Assembly: GCA_041305085.1 (NCBI GenBank)
Contig: JBFYMA010000022.1
Span: 1-64,000, forward strand
Direction of reading: 5' to 3'
Length of the DNA: 64,000 bases
DNA from: SURF-58 sp041305085
Lineage (GTDB): Archaea > Nanobdellota > Nanobdellia > Woesearchaeales > UBA9642
Below are positions 59,397-64,000 of the stretch, in pieces (positions within the stretch are counted from its first letter, which is position 1; every line of letters starts with the position of its first letter). A program made the translations under genes and the position numbers. The notes under the pieces were generated by a model. That model searched no databases. It had not been told where the DNA came from and saw only the letters and a list, made by a program, of their open reading frames with translations.

Positions 59397-60341
59397 TCAG
59401 AAATAAACCAATTTAAGATACTTGCGTATTGTAAACTCTTCAAAGTCTTTAATGCTTGGGAAGTTGTTCTTAAGTTCGGACAATAGCTTGAAGTATTCTT
59501 CTCTTGAGGGTACTTCTACATCGAACTCGAAGTCGTTCAGGGAGATGGTTGTATCAATATAGGTAACATACTTGTTCATCTTCGAGAATTCCAAGAGCCT
59601 ATCAAGTATAGAAAGGTCATTCAATACAAGATTGATCTTATAGTACTTGTATCCTATCCTATCAAGATTAAGGATTGCCTTATAACCAAGTATAATCTTT
59701 TTTTGTTCAAGTCTTCTTATTCGAAAGGCGAGCGTGCGAACGGGAATTGCTATCCTCCTTGATAGTTCCAGCGTGGATACCCTTGCATCTGAGGATATTT
59801 CTTGCAAAATTCTTCTATCTGTCTCGTCTATCAGCTCTGTCTCTGATCCCCCTACGATCAATGAGTTAAAGTCTTTCCTTTCTCCTACGAAATATTCTCT
59901 AGAGAGGTGATAGACTTTTGTGAATATGGCCAGACTGTATCTTCCTATGTTTCTTTTGTATTTTTGCTTAAATTCTTGCCATATATCTTTAAACTGATAG
60001 ACTGAACTAACCCAACAGACAAACCCTGCATCATATATGCCGTCCATGGTTGAAAGAACGTGAATCTCAGGAAGTTTTTTCAGGCAGTTCAGGATCTCAG
60101 CCTCTTTTTGGGTGTCTGTGTCAATAAATCTCAGGTAAACTCTGAATCCTATAAGCCCAAGCTTTGAGTTGTCTATAAGTGCATAATAGCCCAGTATATA
60201 TTTTTCCCTTTCAAGGCGCGAGAGCCTGTAAGCGGCAGTGTTGGGATTAAGTCTTGTTTTTTTGGCAAGGATGTTTATAGGCATCCTTGCATCTTCATCA
60301 AGGCACACCAATATACGAAAATCCTTAATATCAAGCTTCAT
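59397..60341 (-). CDS. Double-module Lrp/AsnC-family regulator
   Basis: The 314-residue protein contains two Lrp units in tandem. The first has a helix-turn-helix (I-N-I-L-A-K-K-T-R-L-N-P-N-T-A-A-Y near 22) and a RAM-like effector domain. The second repeats this from about 165: T-D-R-R-I-L, then S-T-L-E-L-S-R-R-I-A-I-P-V-R-T. Single-module Lrp proteins have about 150 residues, so this is a fusion or duplication acting as a built-in dimer. It is divergent from an isoprenoid-synthase-like gene across 93 bases and is the likely regulator of both. Confidence 0.85.
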   Translation of the reverse strand: MKLDIKDFRILVCLDEDARMPINILAKKTRLNPNTAAYRLSRLEREKYILGYYALIDNSKLGLIGFRVYLRFIDTDTQKEAEILNCLKKLPEIHVLSTMDGIYDAGFVCWVSSVYQFKDIWQEFKQKYKRNIGRYSLAIFTKVYHLSREYFVGERKDFNSLIVGGSETELIDETDRRILQEISSDARVSTLELSRRIAIPVRTLAFRIRRLEQKKIILGYKAILNLDRIGYKYYKINLVLNDLSILDRLLEFSKMNKYVTYIDTTISLNDFEFDVEVPSREEYFKLLSELKNNFPSIKDFEEFTIRKYLKLVYF

Positions 60342-60434
60342 TTTAATAATTAGGCTAATAAGTTTAAAAATATTGCTATTTTAACAAAATATGTATACAA
60401 AAATTCATATATTTATTATCACTATACAGTAAGT

Positions 60435-61439
60435 ATGAAAGCCGAAACATACTTTGAAATCATGAACCAGGTGTCCAGATCAACGAGACCTATACTGGAA
60501 AAGGCAATTGCAGGAGAAGATGATTGCATAGGCTACCGACTCATAAGAAGAAGGCTGGACAAGCCAAAGTTAAGAGATATCCTTGTATACGCAAGCTACA
60601 AGAGTGTATGCAACCAGGACTCAGAGAAAGTTTATCCTGTTTGCGCAGCAATGGAGCTGTTTAACTGCTCCACCTACGCATACAACTGGATACTTGACCA
60701 AAAAGAAGATGTCCATACAGGAGAAGATGTCAACAAACTGATAATTGCAGGGATGCAAATGAGAGAGAAATCAGAGGAACTTCTCTTCTCCTATGGAAAT
60801 GTGGAACTGATACAAAGGTTCTCAGAAGCACACAGAAAAATATATGATGCCCAATATATGGATCTCTTCAAGCTTACCTACAATAAGTTTTCCACTGCAT
60901 CCATGACAGATTTTGAGAACCTCTACGAGCAAAGGCTTAAAAACATAACAGGACATTTCATTGGCCTCTGTTGCTATGCTGGCGCAGCTGTTGGTGAAGA
61001 CAAAAAGAATGCAGAAATACTTCATCAATATGGTGTGTTACTGGGCACAGCCGGGCAGCTCGTCAATGATCTGGGCGACTTCGTAGCATCTCCGCAAAAG
61101 GTTCTTGAGAAATCATATAAGGATCAGTTCAGCGATATACGCCAAGGAAAGTTAACTCTGGCTGCAAAGTACGCACTTACTCACGGAACCAAACAAGAGC
61201 AAGAATCTCTTACTGATCTTATTGGCAACGCCAACCCCACAATAGAAGAGTTGGAGCGTTGCCAATCTGCCATAGTTAGCTCGGGAGCTGCAGAGTATGT
61301 AATGAAGAGGTCAAAAAACTATCGAAATGCTGCAAAGAAGGTGCTGCACCAGATTCCCGAATCGCATTGGCGGGACATATTATCAGTGACCAGCGTGCAC
61401 ACACGCACGAACAAATACATCAAAAAACTATTTCGCTAA
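60435..61439 (+). CDS. Isoprenoid (polyprenyl) diphosphate synthase-like protein
   Basis: The 334-residue all-helical protein follows the trans-prenyl synthase layout. The first Asp-rich motif, usually D-D-x-x-D, is D-Q-K-E-D (88-92). The second is N-D-L-G-D (211-215), followed by S-D-I-R-Q-G-K near 233, as in GGPP synthases. Basic residues usually upstream of the first motif (G-K-R-x-R-P) are absent or altered. It may retain activity with changed metal binding or be a sensor or scaffold. It is divergent from a double Lrp regulator. Confidence 0.7.
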   Translation: MKAETYFEIMNQVSRSTRPILEKAIAGEDDCIGYRLIRRRLDKPKLRDILVYASYKSVCNQDSEKVYPVCAAMELFNCSTYAYNWILDQKEDVHTGEDVNKLIIAGMQMREKSEELLFSYGNVELIQRFSEAHRKIYDAQYMDLFKLTYNKFSTASMTDFENLYEQRLKNITGHFIGLCCYAGAAVGEDKKNAEILHQYGVLLGTAGQLVNDLGDFVASPQKVLEKSYKDQFSDIRQGKLTLAAKYALTHGTKQEQESLTDLIGNANPTIEELERCQSAIVSSGAAEYVMKRSKNYRNAAKKVLHQIPESHWRDILSVTSVHTRTNKYIKKLFR

Positions 61440-61530
61440 ACTGAACAATCATGATAAAACCAGCATTATTAGACACTCTCAAAATAGCTAAATAACTAAC
61501 TTTATTAACAACCTGTTTCTCTAACAAAGC

Positions 61531-63414
61531 ATGCAGTTCAACGGATTAACACTCGACATCTTCCAGGTAGATGCTATAAAAAGCCTTTCAAAAAACAACT
61601 CTGTTGTAGTCAGCGCGCCTACAGGCTGCGGCAAGACAGTGATTGCAGAGTACTTGATAGAGCAGGAGCTGAAAAAAAACAAAAGGGTTGTCTATACTGC
61701 TCCAATAAAGGCGCTGAGCAACCAGAAGTACAGGGATTTCAGCAGCCAGTTCGGAAAGGAAAAGATTGGTCTGATGACAGGGGATGAAGTCATAAATCCC
61801 ACTGCCCAGATAATAATTATGACCACAGAGATTTACAGGAACATGGTCCTTGTCAAGGATGAAAGCGTCCAGAACATCAGCTTTGTCGTGTTTGACGAAA
61901 TCCATTACATAAATGATATAGAAAGGGGGTATGTGTGGGAGGAGTCAATAATTTTTTCTCCTGAAACAGTAAGGTTTGTCTGCCTTTCAGCCACAATCCC
62001 AAATGCTGAGGAGTTCTCAAGATGGATTGAGAAGATAAAAAACCACAAGGTTGACACAATCATATACACCCACAGGCCTGTGCCTCTGAAAAAGCTCTTT
62101 TATGCAGAGGATTTAGGGTTTGCAGAGCTGGAAAAAATCCAGGCAATGAAGAAAGCAGTGCCTTACAGAAAAGTTTTCAGGAAAAAAGGTGCTCTGCCAA
62201 GATTTCCCCTGCCAAACCACCTGAGCCTTGTAAGCCTTCTTGGAGAGGAAAAAACACCTATTCTTTTTTTTTGCTTTTCAAGGATGACATGCCAGAAGTA
62301 TGCAGAGCAGCTGGCAAAAAAAACAAACAAAACAAATCTTGATTCAATAAAGCTCATAAACGAAAAGCTCAAGACTGTTCCCAGAGAGGTTTCCATGCTG
62401 AAAACAACAGTTATACTGAGGGAGACCCTTCCAAAAGGTATCGGCTTCCACCATGCAGGGCTTATACCAGTACTCAAAGAGATCGTTGAAGAGCTTTTCA
62501 GCAAAGGAATGATTGACGTGCTTTATGTTACTGAAACATTTGCTGTAGGAATAAACATGCCTGCAAAGACTGTCTGCTTCAATGACCTGCGAAAGTTCAA
62601 CGGAATAAATTTCTCCTATCTGAACAGCAAAGAATTTTTCCAGATGGCCGGAAGGGCAGGCAGAAGGGGAATGGACCTTGTGGGATTTGTGGTTTCAATG
62701 ATAGACTACAGGTTTTTTGATATTGAAAGAATAAGAAAAATCACTTCAAAGGATGCTGAGCCTCTGCAGTCCCAGTTCAGGCTTTCAGTAAATACAGTGC
62801 TGAACATGATAAAAAGGCATTCTCATGAAGAGATTGATAAAATACTTGAGCAGTCATTTTTTGCGTTCCAGAAAAGCTCCACAAGCACTGTCAAGAGAAC
62901 ATATAAAAACCTTCTTGGAAGGCTTAAAAAGCTGGACTTTCTGGATGAGCAGCTAAGGCTTACTGAAAAAGGGGATTTTGCCTCAAGGATTTTCTGCGAT
63001 GAAATAGTTTTTACAGAGCTCTTTTCAACAGGCTTCTGGAAAAAGCTCACAACATATGAGATAACACTAATAATTGCAGCAATGGTTTATGAGCCAAAAA
63101 GAAACGCAAGGTTTTACAAAAATGTTTCTTCAACAATAGAGCATAGGTTAGAAACCTCAACCCTGGGAATCCTGGGAAAAAAAGCAAAGCAGATAGCCAA
63201 CATGTCTTCAATAGTCTACCCTATTTTTTCAGGAAAAAGCTTTTTTGAGATGCTCAACAATACAAGCATGGACGAAGGTGACCTTATGAGGCTTTTCAGC
63301 CAGATACTTGACAGGCTTCAGCAGCTTTTGAGGGCTGCAGATGATTACGAGCTGAGGCAGAGGCTTGAAAGCTGCCTCTCAACAGCGAGAGATTTCATTA
63401 AGGATATTTACTAG
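61531..63414 (+). CDS. Ski2-like DEIH-box helicase
   Basis: The 627-residue superfamily 2 helicase has A-P-T-G-C-G-K-T (29-36), D-E-I-H (122-125), S-A-T in motif III and motif VI Q-M-A-G-R-A-G-R-R-G-M-D. The order and the G-Y-V-W-E-E-S segment near 134 fit Ski2/Mtr4-like RNA helicases or their DNA-repair relatives such as Hel308. It lacks the large C-terminal arch of Mtr4 but has a helical region after motif VI. It may act in RNA decay. The start at 61531 follows a TTTATTAACAA box at about 61500. Confidence 0.9.
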   Translation: MQFNGLTLDIFQVDAIKSLSKNNSVVVSAPTGCGKTVIAEYLIEQELKKNKRVVYTAPIKALSNQKYRDFSSQFGKEKIGLMTGDEVINPTAQIIIMTTEIYRNMVLVKDESVQNISFVVFDEIHYINDIERGYVWEESIIFSPETVRFVCLSATIPNAEEFSRWIEKIKNHKVDTIIYTHRPVPLKKLFYAEDLGFAELEKIQAMKKAVPYRKVFRKKGALPRFPLPNHLSLVSLLGEEKTPILFFCFSRMTCQKYAEQLAKKTNKTNLDSIKLINEKLKTVPREVSMLKTTVILRETLPKGIGFHHAGLIPVLKEIVEELFSKGMIDVLYVTETFAVGINMPAKTVCFNDLRKFNGINFSYLNSKEFFQMAGRAGRRGMDLVGFVVSMIDYRFFDIERIRKITSKDAEPLQSQFRLSVNTVLNMIKRHSHEEIDKILEQSFFAFQKSSTSTVKRTYKNLLGRLKKLDFLDEQLRLTEKGDFASRIFCDEIVFTELFSTGFWKKLTTYEITLIIAAMVYEPKRNARFYKNVSSTIEHRLETSTLGILGKKAKQIANMSSIVYPIFSGKSFFEMLNNTSMDEGDLMRLFSQILDRLQQLLRAADDYELRQRLESCLSTARDFIKDIY

Positions 63415-63434
63415 AGCTGCTAAAACCACAGTAA

Positions 63435-63445
63435 CTTATATAAAT
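63435..63445 (+). promoter_or_regulatory. TATA box of the HIT gene
   Basis: CTTATATAAAT lies 22-32 bases before the ATG at 63467 in a 52-base gap after the helicase gene. The distance predicts a leaderless transcript. Confidence 0.5.
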
Positions 63446-63466
63446 AGATGCACCAACTATATTCTT

Positions 63467-64000
63467 ATGGAGCATCAGGTGACAGAGGAAGAGCTGAAAA
63501 ACATGAGTCCTGAGCAGATTGCAGAGCTTCAAAAGCAGAACTGCATCTTCTGCAAGATAATCAGCGGAGAGATTCCTTCAAAAAAAGTCTTTGAAGACGA
63601 GTTCTGCACTGCCATCCTCGACATCAATCCAGCAAACGAAGGTCATGTGCTTATACTGCCGAAAGAGCACTACCAAATCCTTCCCCAGATCCCTGAAAAT
63701 ATTGTCGGAAAGCTGTTTGTGGTTGCAAAAGAGATTTCTCACTCAATACTCCAGGCTTTTGGCGCAAAAGGAACAAATATTTTTGTTGCAAATGGGCAGG
63801 TTGCTGGCCAAAGAGCTCCTCATTTCATGATTCATGTGTTCCAGAGGGCAGAGGGGGATGGGATTTTCAAAAACAATCCTTCAAAGCTTTCTGCCCAGGA
63901 TATCCAAAAGCTGAAAAGCCATCTTGTTCCAAAAATTAGCAGGCTGTTTGGGAGCGGGGCAGAAGAAGAGTCTGCAAGCCTTCTCGAAACAGAAAGCATT
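63467..64000 (+). CDS. HIT-family protein, 5' part, with a Met in the HIT triad
   Basis: The frame starts at 63467 and runs off the right edge; 178 residues are visible. A zinc pair C26-x2-C29 (C-I-F-C) precedes the HIT core (G-H-V-L-I-L-P-K near 59). The triad motif reads P-H-F-M-I-H-V at 118-124, so the middle, catalytic His of H-x-H-x-H is Met121; His119 and His123 remain. HIT proteins hydrolyse or transfer nucleotides, so the activity may be lost or altered. The extra acidic C-terminal part (S-G-A-E-E-E-S near 163) continues beyond the window. Confidence 0.8.
   Translation, partial: MEHQVTEEELKNMSPEQIAELQKQNCIFCKIISGEIPSKKVFEDEFCTAILDINPANEGHVLILPKEHYQILPQIPENIVGKLFVVAKEISHSILQAFGAKGTNIFVANGQVAGQRAPHFMIHVFQRAEGDGIFKNNPSKLSAQDIQKLKSHLVPKISRLFGSGAEEESASLLETESI

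Noticed and set aside
1..64000. CRISPR array, rRNA, tRNA or SRP RNA
   Set aside because: No regular spacer-repeat pattern was seen; the intergenic repeats are irregular in spacing and differ in length. No 16S/23S/5S motif, tRNA or SRP helix-8 consensus was recognised.

Overview
The window looks like a chromosome segment of a small-genome DPANN archaeon, most like the Woesearchaeota/Pacearchaeota lineages. This placement is inferred from gene content; no rRNA gene is present to confirm it. Archaeal markers are an archaeal-type AlaRS and GlyRS, an XPD-like helicase, a Ski2-like helicase, AK6/Fap7, a Trm-G10 methyltransferase, a two-KH Krr1/Pno1-like protein, a NIP7-like protein, RNase P protein 4 (Rpr2/Rpp21 type), and TrmB, PadR and Lrp regulators. 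TATA-like boxes lie about 25 bases before many starts, which implies leaderless mRNAs. Where a Shine-Dalgarno is present it is GGTG or GGAGG. Central metabolism is bacterial-like: class I GAPDH, PGK, Pta and AckA.

Layout. Bases 1-1191 hold a translationally coupled minus-strand trio (DUF6884-like, GIY-YIG-like, HD-like), cut by the left edge. From 1.5 to 5.6 kb: a four-CBS protein divergent from gap, an isochorismatase-fold hydrolase, and a micro zinc ribbon with pgk. From 5.6 to 17.1 kb: a NIP7-like and a coiled-coil protein, RNase P protein 4, alaS, a HAD hydrolase, small unknown genes, the XPD-like helicase, a one-TM protein, a nitroreductase and a P-loop kinase. The RNase P RNA gene (rnpB) lies at 17075-17397 on the minus strand. 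From 17.4 to 25.2 kb: YjbQ, a phosphodiesterase, a membrane-tethered winged-helix regulator next to an ABC-2 exporter, AK6 and nth. From 25.3 to 36.1 kb: ackA, pta, an SGNH/dockerin-like secreted protein, glmS, a TrmB regulator divergent from a KAS III-like enzyme, and korB/korA. An 0.9-kb IS (36164-37058) precedes an A-rich glycan locus (wecB, glycosyltransferase, asparagine-synthase-like; 37.2-41.5 kb). From 42.1 to 55.7 kb: a Cys-repeat lipoprotein, glyS, a PadR-like regulator, a PurF-like protein with a dead glutaminase, Trm-G10, a PpiC chaperone with a degenerate thioredoxin-like tail, three tandem paralogous membrane proteins, a KH protein, an EamA transporter and a GNAT. From 56 kb to the end: dut, a Ca2+-type P-ATPase, a double-module Lrp divergent from an isoprenoid-synthase-like gene, the Ski2-like helicase and a HIT protein cut by the right edge.

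How the genes fit together. GAPDH and PGK (lower glycolysis), 2-oxoacid:ferredoxin oxidoreductase, Pta and AckA outline a fermentative route that makes ATP from acyl-CoA through acetyl phosphate. GlmS, WecB, the glycosyltransferase, secreted proteins and exporters point to a built cell surface.

The most unusual content is non-coding. Intergenic gaps carry dispersed, foldback-rich elements: a modular family with terminal inverted repeats (six places), a 134-135 bp tandem-hairpin family (two places, with covarying stems), and nested foldbacks at 1.2-1.4 and 55.7-56.0 kb. Unusual proteins include a DUF5752-like domain shared by acetate kinase and the ABC permease, the glutaminase-dead PurF, and the PpiC-thioredoxin fusion. 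I saw no rRNA, tRNA or CRISPR array.
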